Assembly: GCA_030407315.1 (NCBI GenBank)
Contig: JALQPE010002968.1
Span: forward strand, 1 to 64,000
Origin: Asparagopsis taxiformis
Taxonomy: Eukaryota; Rhodophyta; Florideophyceae; Bonnemaisoniales; Bonnemaisoniaceae
Direction of reading: 5' to 3'
Length of the DNA: 64,000 nucleotides
Made by a program: the position numbers and the translations under genes. Each line of letters starts with the position of its first letter. The first letter of the stretch is position 1. Below the pieces are notes generated by a model, which ran no database searches, was not told where the DNA came from, and worked only from the letters and a program-made list of their open reading frames with translations. This document shows positions 1 through 11,800 of the stretch, in pieces.

Positions 1-1061
1 CACAGGTCATAAGGGACCAGATGAGAAGAAGCGCAGTTTTTACTGCACTGAATAGAAACCGGGTTGCAGAACAATACCTGAGGAGCGATTTGGACGCAGT
101 TGCGTTCTTGCAATGCGCTAGTATCTTCGACAATACAAAAACGCGTGCAGTGATCTGCAGGGTAATGACGCATGGGGTGGCGCACACGTTTTCACATACG
201 TTCACCGCCGCCCCCGCTGCATGATGCGTTTTGATTGCATCCAACTTGGATAGTTTCGTTCTAATAATCTTGGTTGCATACTGTATCTGAAACGCGTATG
301 CAATGTCGAAAATCTGACGCGCGAAAAACAAGCCGTGCCTCAGCTATCGTTTTCAAGTTAAAATATCTCGTGCCTTGAAATCCGATTTATTTGAACGGAT
401 ACGCAGAGGGACGACGACGACTCGGTATTGGCCCATCTCACACACCTGACATCATGCGGCACCATTCGTGCCAAGTGGCCATGCCATTTGCCATCAGACA
501 TGGTGACGTCATTGGGCGTCACAGCCACGTATGAAACCTTTCACCACGTTATCATCATGAAAGCCTGGCCATAAAAGGGCAGATATTGTGTTCTCGTTGC
601 GTTCATCTTTCTCTTCCGCTATTGGAAAGTAAATTAGAGAAGAAACCTGGGTTTCAAGTTTGACGGGGAGATTCCCCTCGAGGGGTAGACGCACTTGGCA
701 GGATATTTTTATTTCCCGCTTTTCGAAACCGCCCCGATGAGGATTCTTACAGCGAATTGACAGGCGGAACAAGATACTTGAAATTTCTACATCAATCAAG
801 GCTGATCTCAGGTCAGCGATCAGCACCATTCACCGTTGTCGCATTTTATCTTCCATGGATGTTCATTCCATCGAATAGACCCTTCTGTCTGCCTTCACCT
901 TAACGGCGAGCACTGATTCCCCAATCCAGAAGTACAGATGGGCATTGCGCAATATTCTCCCCATGTCATGAAACAAGTGGAATTCTAGGAACATAAATGT
1001 AATCACAATCAATCTTCCACTACACGACGACTGCAACCTGTTTCTCAGTAATCTTAATTTG
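1..1061. other. Upstream intergenic DNA, no supported gene
   Basis: No open frame here resembles a known family or carries a convincing start context. The longest frame (minus strand, 509-829, about 106 codons) has no recognisable motif. The segment ends at the TATA box of the first Cys-rich secreted protein gene. Confidence 0.5.
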
Positions 1062-1068
1062 TATAAAT
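1062..1068 (+). promoter_or_regulatory. TATA box of Cys-rich gene 1
   Basis: TATAAAT lies 64 nt before the start codon at 1126. The paralogue at 56832 has TATAAAC 69 nt before its own start codon, so the two promoters share the same geometry. Confidence 0.6.
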
Positions 1069-1125
1069 GGCGTCGGACTAGAACAGGGACATGTCCCAAC
1101 CAGAAACACAGCCAATCTCAACATC

Positions 1126-1518
1126 ATGAAGTTCACTTTTTTCGTTGCTTCCCTTATACTCTCCGCATCACTCGTCTCCTCCCAACACCGTCTCACAACC
1201 ATCCGACAAATTCGTCCCCGATGCGGTACATGTAACCCGATATGTTTCAGACGTCGCTCAAATGCCGATGCTGCCTGCGCGCCGACCAATAGTTGTCGAT
1301 TGGCTCTCAATTGCTCAGTCCGTCGATGCGTTCGACCAAATGATTCCCGAACCCCATTCGGATTTCAATGTACCGGAACTATACCCCCACCAACTACGCT
1401 GCCACCGGTAACTCTTCTACCCGCCATGACAGCACCGAACACGTGCCCCAACATCTGCACACTGGATGTCAATCTTGTGGTTTCACAATGCTCGCAACCT
1501 GGAAATCAAGCCAGAGGC
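1126..1518 (+). pseudogene. Secreted Cys-rich protein, 5' part of gene split by Copia-1
   Basis: The first 131 codons encode a typical signal peptide (MKFTFFVASLILSASLVSS) followed by an N-terminal Cys-rich domain (CGTCNPICFRRR and CSVRRC) and a Pro/Thr-rich linker (PPPTTLPPVTLLP). A second Cys pair follows before the frame runs into the LTR and stops after one further codon. Skipping the element together with one copy of its GAGGC duplication continues the same frame at 6293 without a stop, giving about 312 residues. The paralogue at 56832-57701 has the same plan: signal peptide, CxxxCFRxR-type domain, S/T/P linker, and a C-terminal CYNxC...CCxxC domain. Function is unknown; a cell-wall or extracellular matrix role is only inference from secretion and the mucin-like linker. 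The gene should be inactive while the element is present. Confidence 0.75.
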
Positions 1519-1630
1519 TAACAAATAACTTTCATATTCAATATGCATTACAGTACACAACCAGTACTTAGATCATCCGCCGTCGCTCCTGCTCAGTAAA
1601 CTGAACTAAGAGACATTGATCCTCTTCACA
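1519..1630 (+). repeat. Copia-1 5' LTR (112 bp)
   Basis: It starts TAACAAATAACTTTC and ends CTTCACA. It reads identically to 6176-6287. It starts TA where Copia-2 and Copia-3 LTRs start TG. Confidence 0.93.
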
Positions 1631-1644
1631 GGTTATGGACCCAG
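1631..1644 (+). promoter_or_regulatory. Copia-1 primer-binding site (half-tRNA type)
   Basis: GGTTATGGACCCAG follows the 5' LTR directly. It matches 13 of 14 bases of the complement of the initiator tRNA-Met anticodon arm (GGTTATGGGCCCAG), the primer site known from Drosophila copia and yeast Ty5. An ATG inside this site (1635) opens a frame that may not be the real gag start. Confidence 0.75.
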
Positions 1645-4600
1645 ACGCACACTGCGAAAGCCCACCCGCCGTCATCCACATTCAGATCACCAATCCCCCT
1701 GACAGCATATCTGCCTTTTCCGGCTCTTTACCATCCGGCGACGACAACTCCCGCCACACTTTACCATCCGGCGACGACAACTCCCGCCACACTTTACCAT
1801 CTGGCGACGACAACTCCCGCCACACTTTACCATCCGGCGACGACAACTCCCGCCACACTTTACCATCCGGCGACGACAACTCCCGCCACACTATACCATC
1901 CGGCGACGACAACTCCCGCCAACTCCCCACTCACCCGACGCCGTCCGTGCCCATTATCTCGCCTGTTCCGATGTCTACCCCTTCGTTCCCTTCCCAACAT
2001 CAGGTCGACATTCCCCTCCTCACCTTCTCCAACTATATCCCTTGGCGAATCAGTATTGAACACCATGCGCGAATGCACAAGGTACTCGACTATCTCCTCC
2101 AAGCTGTACCGAACACTAGCATACCGGAGGAAGCTGCGTTGCATCGTGACAAACACTCACAAGCTCAACTCCTCGTTCTCCCATCCCTGTCCACGGAAGT
2201 CATGGCACTCTTTACGGATGCCGAACTTTCTGGCTCCGTGCACACTCTTTTCTCCAAGATCCACAGTCACCTAACCGCTCGAAATCCGGAACACACTGAT
2301 GACAACCTTCGCGGAAAAGCACAAAGCATCAAATGGGACTCCACGTTCACTGTCTCTGATTACGTGGCGCAACACAACGAAATACGCGCGTTGATGATTC
2401 GTGCTAACTACCCTGATATATCCAATGAACAAACTACCGTAAAATTTCTCCTTGAAGGTCTGGAACACCATCCTGACTGGACAGTGTTTCTACAGACAAT
2501 CGCAACACATAATGCTCTCCATCCTGGCTCCCCCTTATCCAAAGACCACATCGTTGCTATGATGGTCAGGCACGACGAGATCACTAAGCGTACAGCTACT
2601 GTCACGCGCGCAGCACACCACCTTCTCCCTCGCTCCGTACAGCCCCGCCATTCACCTCGCCACCGTACCCGCAAATCACCCTTGCCACGGCGCACTAACC
2701 CGCAAAATCACATCAAACCCCCTCCTGGTCATTCCGGACCATGGTGCACTGTGCACGGCTCCTTCTACCACTCCACCTCCGAATGTCGTTTGCGCAATTC
2801 ATACCTATCTTCCATCTCCCGAAATCCTACAGCCACCAAGAAGATACCCCGGAGCAAGGCCAACCTCTCTACTCCCGTGTACAATGACTCCCCGTATCAG
2901 GATCCAAACACCTCCGATGACGATGAACCAGACGACAACGTACGTTGTGGCACCACTCTCTGTACATCCTATATTTTAGATTCCGGTGCTGACCCGTCGC
3001 ATCTCATCCATCCTGTACCAGGAATGAAAAAATTCTCATCCCGCACGCGCACCGCCGATGGACACACATCTCGTATCACCCACCGTGACAATGTACACAT
3101 TCCTATTGATGACAACGTCCTACTTCCCTCTCATACGGCTATCGTCGGACCAGACCTTCACTCCAACCTCCTTTCAGTTGCCCAAGTGACCAAGTCTCAC
3201 GATGTTGTCTTCCAACATGACAAAGCATACATCACAAGACCGTCATCCCCCCCGTCCCCCAGGAATGTCCTAGCTACTGCCACCAAGGATAAAGGCCTAT
3301 ACATTCTATCCAGCACCGCTTCTCCTCGCAAGTCACTCTCCTTCCACAAGGCACATACTGCACGCACCATCCCCTCCAAATTGGCCATTCGAAAACAACT
3401 ACGCGATGGAATTAAAATGAAACGTCTTTCCTCCACACCCCCTGCTAGACGATCACTCCAGAAATCTGCCCGCTCTCACATTGTCAACAAACCACGACGG
3501 CATCGCAAACGGGATCGCAATGAACGGGTCAGAATCTCCGTACCAAACCCAAAATCAAAGTTCCTTTCTCTTCCATCCTGCGCGACTACCATCACTGGCA
3601 TCTTAAACTGAATCATGCACACCCCACCAAATTCATCATATGGCCAAACACCACCTAGTGCCCAACATGCCGCGATCCCTACTCCATTCCCCTCCTAAAC
3701 TATCTTGTTCAGGTTGTGCAATCGGCAAAATGAAGGCTGCACCATTCCGCCGACATCCACGCTCAGCTCCAGTTGGTTCTCACCTCCATACCGACATATG
3801 CGGTCCCTTCCCTTGCACTTCCCTTGACGGCAACAAATACTTCTCCACCTTTCTTGACGAAGGAAGTCGCTACTTAACCGTTCACTGCAGCCCTACCAAA
3901 TCTGCTGCAGCTTCTTTCATCAAAACCCACATCCATCACACACATCAACACACACCGCACGTCATTCGCCATATCACGTCAGACAATGCTCGGGAATATT
4001 ACTCTTCAGACCTAAAAAGGCTATATGCACAGCTCGACATCAGCACACATCCTTCTATTCCTCACACTCCACAGGAGAACTCTCTGGCAGAACGTATCAA
4101 TCGCACCCTATTAGATGCCACCCGCGCCAGCCTCCTTACTTCTGGTCTTCCTCACTCCCTTTTTGACTATGCACTTCTCAACGCTACTGATGCGTACAAC
4201 CACACCCCCCACACTGCCCATGGGTCACTTCCGGCAGCACTTTGGCTGGGCACCACACCGGACGTCACCACTCTCCTGCCCTTTGGCACTCAAGGTATGT
4301 CCACGATCGTTCGCCCCATCACAAACTCGAGCCCCGAGCCATTCTCATGTACTATCTTGCCCGCCAAGACTATCGGCATTATTTCGTCTTCAATCCACTC
4401 AAGAACACAGTATCTCGATGCCGCGCTGCTGATTTTGCAGAATACCACCCAAGTATGGATCCCACCCGCACCTACTTTGATCCACATGACCCCTCCTCTA
4501 ACACAGCCCACCCAAGTCTTCCCGCCATACACACCGAACCCAGAAACCTCTCCCAAGCGCGCAAAGCACCAGACGCCCATGAATGGGAACTGGCTTGGAA

Positions 4601-6128
4601 TACGGAGATCAACAACTTGGAATCCCGCGGCATCCTCACATACGTCCCACGCACTCAAGTTCCTCCTCAAACCAAAATACTTCCTTTAACCACGGTCTTC
4701 AAGTTGAAGCGCAACAGCGATGGTACTCCCACCAGTCGCAAAGTTCGCTGCACAATACGCGGTGATAAACAAGTCCCAGGCGTTCATTACGATCCGTACA
4801 ATCTCTCCAGCCCCGTCACTCATCGAGACACCATCCGCTCGGCTCTTGCTCTTGCCGCAGCAAACTCCTACCATGCTCTTCATTGGGACATCGAAGCCGC
4901 CTTCTTGCATGAAAAATTCAACGATAACCGCACCATATTCGTACAGCAACCCACTAGGTTTGATGGCTCTCTGCGCCACCCTCACCATGTCGCCCAACTC
5001 ACTGGGAACATGTATGGCAGCAAACAGGCTTGCCGAATTTTCACAGAAGGCCTTGCCACCTTCCTGGAGTCGCATGATTTCCAACGGCTCCATTCTGATC
5101 CCTGCTCATTCATACGTCATGATCCTTCCCGCTCAGAGCTATTTATCCTGCTCATCATAACAGTGGATGACTTCCTGGTCATTTCCAACTCCACTGCACT
5201 CATTTCCCACACCAAATCCACACTTCTTTGCAAATACTCGGTTAAAGACCTCGGCCCTGTGTCTGCCATCCTCGGCTGGAAAGTGACTCAATCTCAGTCG
5301 GGTATCACAATCTCCCAACCAGGATACATCAGTTCCTTGCTTGAAAAATACAGACACACCACTGCCAAACCGTCACCCTCTCCCATAGCTTCCGAGCTCC
5401 TGGCCCCGAACAATCGTGACTCTAAACCCCTCGACACATCCCTGTATGACTATACTGGCCTCATCGGCTCTCTGCGATACCTTGCCGATTGCACTCGCCC
5501 CGATATCTCATACATCGTCGGCTTCCTGGGCCGATACTCACGTTGTCCAACCACACACCACTGGTTAGCTGCCCTTCGCGTGTTACGATATCTACGCGGC
5601 ACATCCGACGTTGGTATCACATACTCCAGGAAATTTACCTCCTCTATTGTGGCCTACTCAGATTCCGATCACGCCTCCTGCCCCACAACACGCCGTTCCA
5701 CGACAGGCAGCCTCATCTTTTACAATGGCGCTCCTGTCTCATGGCAGTCCAAACGTCAACGCACGGTATCGCCGTCTACTCATGCCGCTGAATATGTTGC
5801 AACATTTCATACTACTCAACTACTCCGAACCGTTGCCAACTTTCTCACTGAAATCCAACATCTTCCCCGCACACCTATCCCTCTTTACATCGACAATGCG
5901 GCTGCAATTGCTACTGCCAAAGCGTCATACCCTACTCCTAATGCTCGGCACATTGACGTGAAGTATCACTGGCTCAAAGAACAAGTACACAACGGCCTCA
6001 TTGAGCCTATTCATATTTCCTCGAATGCAAACCCAGCTGATGTCTTAACGAAAACGCTCAAACCGGCGCAGTTCAAACTCAAACTCCCATTACTTCGTCT
6101 CTCAGCGTCCACGGCGCGCGGCGACTAA
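1635..6128 (+). pseudogene. Copia-1 gag-pol polyprotein, three frameshifts
   Basis: By alignment with Copia-2 the gag start is probably the ATG at 1971 (MSTPSFPSQHQ), with the upstream open frame being leader. Seen in order: a gag region; a zinc-knuckle-like CTVHGSFYHSTSEC near 2750; protease LDSGAD near 2980; an integrase with HTDICGP, TSDNARE and PQENSLAERINR; an RT with TVDDF near 5163; and a Copia RNase H ending ARGD at 6128. The frame is broken near 3580, restored near 3630, and broken again near 4293. Each break is explained by one missing or extra base relative to Copia-2. The stop codon TAA is the first triplet of a 15-bp copy of the LTR start. Confidence 0.88.
1727..1923 (+). repeat. 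Copia-1 leader repeats, six 33-bp units
   Basis: Six nearly perfect 33-bp units each contain CCGGCGACG-N6-YCCGCC. GGCG and CGCC can pair as a 4-bp stem. The array falls in frame with the ATG at 1635 and would read LPSGDDNSRHT, but the same motif in Copia-2 recurs every 29 bp upstream of gag, so its conserved role is probably as RNA. Confidence 0.8.
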
Positions 6129-6175
6129 CAAATAACTTTCCTTCCTTTCCGCACCGTGTCCACTTCTCCACAAAT

Positions 6176-6287
6176 TAACAAATAACTTTCATATTCAATA
6201 TGCATTACAGTACACAACCAGTACTTAGATCATCCGCCGTCGCTCCTGCTCAGTAAACTGAACTAAGAGACATTGATCCTCTTCACA
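6176..6287 (+). repeat. Copia-1 3' LTR (112 bp)
   Basis: Identical by eye to 1519-1630, followed directly by the target duplication GAGGC. Confidence 0.93.
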
Positions 6288-6292
6288 GAGGC

Positions 6293-6838
6293 TGCACAAT
6301 TCAGCAATGTGACCTTCCCGGCTCTCAAGGATTAGAATGTGCACAGCCGATTGCGGTCACTTTATCCACCATGGGGGCAGCATCATCAGCGCCGACCGCG
6401 TCGGCTAGTCCATCGATATCTTCAACGCCCTCTGCGACAGCATCCGTGAGCGCTGCTGCAAGCATTTCTGCAACTGTGACTCCGTCACCTTCAGCATCTC
6501 CGTCGATATCGATTTCACCATCTCCGTCCCAAAATTGCGAGCTCACGGCGCAGGGCAGTGCGGGAACAAACATCGTATGTAGGTGCGGATCAGAGAGTTC
6601 ATCGGTGATTATTCCGCTCGCCTCATTACGAATAGCTGTAGCGCCTGCGCTAGTTGTCCCTCCACCACCTGTTCCTACGATTCCCGCGTGCTACAACAAC
6701 TGTCTGAGATCTGGACTGGGCTTACTGTGCAGACCGAGTGCTTTTAGTGGATTTTCGTCCTCTGCCAGGGGGGCAGCGGATGGGTGCTGCACTCAATGCA
6801 GTGGGAGTCTTTCAGGTTTGCTGTGCATTTTCACGTAG
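6293..6838 (+). pseudogene. Secreted Cys-rich protein, 3' part of gene split by Copia-1
   Basis: This is the continuation of the frame interrupted at 1518. After the target duplication it opens with CTIQQCDLPGS, passes through a long Ser/Ala/Thr/Pro linker with SPSASPS-type repeats, and ends in a Cys-rich domain. Key motifs are CRCG near codon 82 of this part, then CYNNC and CCTQC near the end, with stop TAG at 6836-6838. The linker ends in SPSPSQNC, matching TPSQSC in the paralogue. The open frame across both halves shows that the insertion is recent or that the gene was intact until insertion. Confidence 0.75.
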
Positions 6839-7329
6839 TTTTGAGCTGGTGTGCAAACTGTAGTGCTGGAGGGTTGAATAAACGAAACGGCTTTGAAACC
6901 ATGTGTAGTTGCGGTTGTTCATGCGCGTCTTGATATGATTGCTCATCAAAAACTAATACAACTGTGAGTCTGGCCGCGCATATTCCTTGCAGCTTCTCGG
7001 TTTGGATCACTGTCGTATTGTTCAAAGTTGGCGAAGCTGAGCTACGAATGTGACTACAGATTTCAATGCAAAGGCATGGGCACTGCAGAAAATTCATGCA
7101 ACGGGTCCCGACGGGAAAAATTTGATCTACCTGACATGGGACGCACCTTGTCTTCTGATGAATTGTCACGAAGAGACGCATGTACTTACATTTTGAGCAT
7201 CATGGCTGTGGGCTTTCAAACGTGTTGCCTCTACGTCGTCATCGAAAAATTAATGTTCTTCAAAGAACAGCTGTCCTATACCAACCTTCTGTAAAGCAGA
7301 ACATATTTGCTAATTTATCCTATGGTAAT
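6839..7329. other. Intergenic DNA between Cys-rich gene 1 and Gypsy-1
   Basis: No supported gene. A short open frame at 7028-7294 has no recognisable features. The segment ends with TAAT (7326-7329), the left copy of the Gypsy-1 target duplication. Confidence 0.5.
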
Positions 7330-7701
7330 TGTAGACAATCGAGGTTGTGAGATGGAATGTTTACTGCTGATGCCTCTTTTTTTTCTTCATTCTGGGTTTG
7401 TCAAGGGCTCTATTTATACTAAACTGCTTTGATGAGCGGTCGCTATCCACAACCGTTCAGCGTGTAATCGTGGGTAACACTAATGTGTATGATAACCCAG
7501 TTTGATTAGACCCTTGCTCTCAATGATCTACTAACTTGGCCTTCTTAATACGGTTCTCTGTCCGTATGTGTCCTATTATTTGTGCACACACTGTACCGGA
7601 TGCACTACCCTTACTGTTCGTGGGTGGGAAGTGCTATTCGTATTTCAATTCTTGATTGTTATGCCAGCTCATAACACGCAAAGCGTGTAAAGCGTGTTAC
7701 A
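7330..7701 (-). repeat. Gypsy-1 3' LTR (372 bp)
   Basis: In element orientation it starts TGTAACACGC and ends TTGTCTACA. A TATAAATA promoter motif is at 7411-7418 on the minus strand. A short purine-rich tract (GGGGCAG) precedes it. Confidence 0.9.
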
Positions 7702-7734
7702 CTGCCCCAATGGTCTGGAACGTTTTTGTTCCGA

Positions 7735-10700
7735 TCATTAGTTTCTCATACCCACTTGGACACTCGCTTCCTTGACCAATTTGGTCTGTTTTTTGCGATA
7801 TCAAGAACTGTTGCACCATATCCGGTATGTCCTCGTGTAGCTTTAGCAATGGTTCCCATGTATAATCCGCGACATCTGGTAAACCCTGCCATTCTACCTG
7901 AATGAATTTGGAAGTTCATATAGTGCGCAATGCGTGTAGCTTTTCTGCCTCCTCATATGTTGCTTCCGAGTGTTCTGCGTGACGTAGTAGCGCATCTGAA
8001 GCCTCGATATCCTCTGGGCTAGACATATATATCTGCATTCGCGTTGCGTGCACTCGTTCTGTTTTTCCATCCACCAGACCAGTAACTTCATATACCAACG
8101 GATGCAGTATTCTCGTCACTCGCCTTGGACCGGTCCATTTGAAAAGAAGCTTGTGTCCTTTCTCTTGCGGTCTTTTGACGAGAACAAAATCTCCTAGAGT
8201 GAAACTGGGAGTGACAACCTTGGTGTGCTTGTTATGAGCATGTATCTGCCTTGCTCTTTCGGCGCTTACTCTGTCTGATACATTTTTGTGCACGTTTTCG
8301 ATAGCTTTTTGCAGTTCATCCAGATTGGTGATTGTGCCAATTTTGTTGCGAGTTAAATCTCCTCCATGTATGAATCGGAGATCGCCTTGTAGAGAGCTGT
8401 CACGTGTAGGCCTGATGCCTGTCATTACTTGTAGTGGGGTACGACATGTATTGTCTTCGTTCATCCCCAACCTCGCCACCGGTGATTCGTTAAGCACAAC
8501 TTGTACCATATTGATAATTTTTGGCCAGTCCTGTGGCGCTAGTTTCAGCTCAGATAACAATGCGCGTATTGTCCTCAACACCTCACGACAGCATCTTTCG
8601 ACAGTGCCGTTTGCCCACGGACTATAAGCGGTGATAAATTGATGTTTGATACCGCAATCTTCTGCAATGTTTTTCATTACAGCGTTCTTAAATGACTTCC
8701 TTGATCCGATACCCACACTCTCATTTTGGAGAAAGTAGTGATCCAGCGAATAATTTCGGTGGCCACTACTTCAGCGTTGGCGTTTCTAGCGGGACACAGC
8801 CAAGTGTACGATGACAAGTCGTCTTTGATGATTAATGCATACTTTAAGCCTTCCATTCCATGTCCAAGGTACAGGAAGTCGAAGTGTACTACTTCATTCA
8901 GCTTCTGGGCTGAAATTGTACCTGATAAGGGACGAGGAACTCTCTCCCCAGAACGAGAGGTCAGGCAGTGGATGCAAGCTCTGACGAACTCCTTGCAATC
9001 GTCTTCCAGTGTCTTCCAATAGTACTGCTCTTTGAGAATACATTTGGTGGCGTGCGATCCTCTGTGTCCGCTTCTTCCACAATGAGCAATCACCAGAATT
9101 TGGGATTGTAACTCCAGATCTTGTTCAGGGATCCAAACCTTTTCATTCATCGTCCATACTGCCCCTGGGATTTTTTTTGCGTTCTTTGGTACTGATTGTT
9201 CGTGATGTGTTTGGGAGTTACGCACCGCATCGATTGTCGGCCATACAAAATCGTCATCGAAAGGTGATCGGACAATGTCTTTGGGTGTCTCTATGTTTCG
9301 TACCCTGCGTATTGCAGAGCGCTTCCCTCTATAGCCTGCTAGCCAGCGTGTCATTATATCTGGCATGACATTGTTTATGCCAGCAATATGTTCAATAGTG
9401 TAAGCAAACTTGGAGAGATGCAATGCCCATCTCTGCACTTTGGAGACTACGTGTCGTCCCAGTGCTGGCTCCAATGATAGCGGGTTGAACACGAACAGCA
9501 GGTTCTTGTGATCAGTGTACACGTGTATAGGTCTCTCTGTGAGAAGTAGGTAGTCCAGTTTCTTAAAAACTTGCAGTATTGCAAATGCTTCTTTTTCGAA
9601 GGTGGACCAGTTTTTCTCCGCATTTTTAAATTCTGAACTGAGGAAAGCCAAAGGATTGTGTCTTTGGTTCCCAATCTCCTTGTCCAGATCTTTGCTGTCG
9701 CATTGTGTCACTACAGCAGCCCAATGTGTATCCGATGCGTCTGTGAAGACACATGTCTCCTTTGCGTTATCTGGGTGTGACAATGTTACTGCGTTTCGCA
9801 AGCTGTCTTGAATAGATGCGAACGAATCGTCATGCTTTGCTCCCCAAGACAGCTTGTGTAAAGGAATATTTTTGATAGCTCGCTCGCGTTGTACGTCTAC
9901 CTGCTTTTGAATATGCGGCCTCCAATATGTCTCTTAATGGTTGGATGCGTGCTGCGAAGTCTGGAACTGCTTGGGACATCCATTGTATACAGTATACGTA
10001 TTGGGACAGTTCCCCAGCTGTCTGTGGTGTTTGCACATCCTTAAGACCGCTTAACCGTCTCGGGTCGAACTGTATTCCGCTGGCGGATATTATTCGGCCA
10101 CACCAGTGGAGCGTTTTAGAAAATAAGATACTCTTGCGGGCAGATACTTTGAGTCCGTGTTTCCTGCATATTGCTAGGAATTTTTCAAGTCCCTGTAGTA
10201 GTCCTTCTCGTTTGCATGATGTAGAGCGAAGTCATCCAACCATGCTTTAACCATGTGTTGCAGTTCACTAAACAACGGTTGTACACGGCACTGGAAATTA
10301 CTTCCAGAGTTTCGTCCACCTTGTAATGTGCGTAGGGACACCCAGGTCGCTTCTGGGGTCATAAATGCATGAGCTTCCTGTGTATCCTTATCTGCAGGTA
10401 GTTGCCAGTACCCACTTGTAAAGTCAATTGACGCGAATACCGAACTATTTGCCATATCGGAGAATTCGCTGGGAATGTGTGGCATCGGCCATGCCATGGG
10501 CTGTGTACAAGCATTCACAGGCCTCAGATCGAAAGTAATCCTGTATTTGTTCGTTCCAGGTTTGGCCACTAAGAGTGGAGCTGCAGCCCATGCTGAGTTT
10601 GGATATTTCTTAATAAATCCAAACCTCTCCGCCCGGTCCGTGAAAGATTTGATATAGGCGCGTTGAGCTGTTGAGTAGTGTCTCACTTTGGTTTTGACAG

Positions 10701-11480
10701 GTTTGCTGCCCTTCTTGAGCTTAATTCTCATTGGTTCCACTGATGCTGGCGGATCTTGTCCCAACCTGCAGCGTAGCACGTCCTTGTATTCGCTTATAAT
10801 GTGTCGTAATTTTTGTTCTCCTTTCTTAGATATTCCTTCTTTGATGGCAGCCTGTATCATTGTCTCGCAAGCTTCGTTAATTTCTATAGTTGTGTCATTT
10901 CCGAGCTCCATATCATCATCTTCGTCGTCTGTTTCGTCGTCTGCATCTGAATGGAATAGCCCAGTATTAGCATACACGTGTGCGATGGAACCCTTTTCAT
11001 ATTCATCCATTGGGAGTATTGCTCCCACATCTACGTCACCGTTGAACCTCGCGCTTGCTGCCGCAAGCATCTCTTTTGCATCCAGTCCTAGTGCTGCTAG
11101 CAATTGACGGCTCAGTAACTGATCTTTCACGGGCCTTGTAGCCACGTGGAATGTTACGTTCCGTAGGGTTAGAGAAGTTCCATGTCTGATTAGCAATTCG
11201 ATATTTAGAGTTGCTTGCCGGTCGCATTCAACATATATGCGTTTTCCTTGAATGTCTTGCTCAACAGCGAGGTCATACTTGCGCGGGGTTGCAAATTTAT
11301 TGCAAGTTAAACTTGCACCTCGCGCAAGTAGAGTATTGAGGAGTGATGGGCACATTAAATTGATGTCTGATCCTATATCAGGGCATAAAACTCTGGTTTC
11401 CACCCCAGCGAATATAGTTCGCAGAGTTGCACTCTCATCGAGTTTTTCTGGCATTGTTGCCTGTAATTTAGCAACCTTTT
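7735..11480 (-). pseudogene. Gypsy-1 pol: protease, RT, RNase H, integrase, chromodomain
   Basis: Reading the minus strand from 11480: aspartic protease (PDIGSD); RT with FDLRPVNA, SIDFTSGYWQLP and WLDDF; RNase H (FTDASDTHWAAVV); an HHCC zinc-binding integrase (HCGRSGHRG and CIHC); the DDE core (VSDQGSH and WANGTVERC); and a C-terminal chromodomain-like segment with TWEP near 7850. The frame is split into at least four pieces (11517-10174, 10036-9830, 9801-8677, 8716-7916) and again before the chromodomain. The same order without breaks is present in Gypsy-2. The element is inactive. Confidence 0.88.
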
Positions 11481-11514
11481 CGTCTGTGTTCTCGGAAATG
11501 GACGCGGACGTCCA
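11481..11514 (+). repeat. Left terminal inverted repeat of giant transposon
   Basis: It starts CGTCTGTGTT and ends GCGGACGTCCA. 32 of 34 positions match the reverse complement of 53290-53323. Left flank is TTT (11478-11480). Confidence 0.85.
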
Positions 11515-11800
11515 CAACCTCTAGTACACCTAGTATTACTAGGCGGACGTCCATGTTGTCCAGTATTTTTGGATGTCCGCCTAGAACCGGACGTCCATGC
11601 GGTCTAGTACGTCTAGTATTACTAGGACGACATTCATTGTTTCTAGTACCACGGATGTCCTCCTCGGGATGGACTTCCACCATGTCTATGTCCGCCTAGG
11701 ACGGGCGCCGGTTCAGAAATTCAAAAATTTCGACCCCAGAAATTTCTGCCGCCGTGCTCGACATGGATGTCCGCATCCATCACGGCGACCACTCTAATTT
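11515..11800. repeat. Left subterminal region with GGAYGTCC sites
   Basis: It contains several GGACGTCC or GGATGTCC sites and repeats of CTAGTAC and CTAGTATTACTAGG. Matching motifs occur in the 43-bp tandem repeats near the right end. Such subterminal motif clusters are typical transposase-binding regions of CACTA elements. Confidence 0.6.

Larger units (their letters stand above)
1519..6287 (+). mobile_element. Copia-1, Ty1/copia LTR retrotransposon
   Basis: A complete element of 4,769 bp has 112-bp LTRs that are identical by eye, is flanked by GAGGC on both sides (1514-1518 and 6288-6292), and shows the Copia domain order gag-protease-integrase-RT-RNase H. It sits inside the Cys-rich secreted protein gene in the same orientation. 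Despite identical LTRs, its coding region carries three single-base frame disruptions relative to Copia-2 in this window, so it probably needs help from a relative to move. No polypurine tract is visible immediately before the 3' LTR. Confidence 0.93.
7330..11480 (-). mobile_element. Gypsy-1, left half (3' LTR and pol)
   Basis: This is the 3' half of a Ty3/Gypsy element on the minus strand, cut at 11480 by the giant transposon. The matching 5' half lies at 53324-54658 on the same strand. Left flank TAAT (7326-7329) equals right flank TAAT (54659-54662). The LTRs of the two halves differ by one indel and two substitutions over about 372 bp. Together the halves give about 5.5 kb, comparable to the 5.26-kb intact Gypsy-2. 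Confidence 0.9.

Noticed and set aside
1682..1930. Minus-strand frame of repeating WRELSSPDGK units
   Set aside because: It is the reverse reading of the Copia-1 leader repeats.
1519..6287. Copia-1 as an intron of the Cys-rich gene
   Set aside because: It has complete LTRs and a target duplication, and no donor GT or acceptor AG placement that would preserve the frame was evident at its edges.
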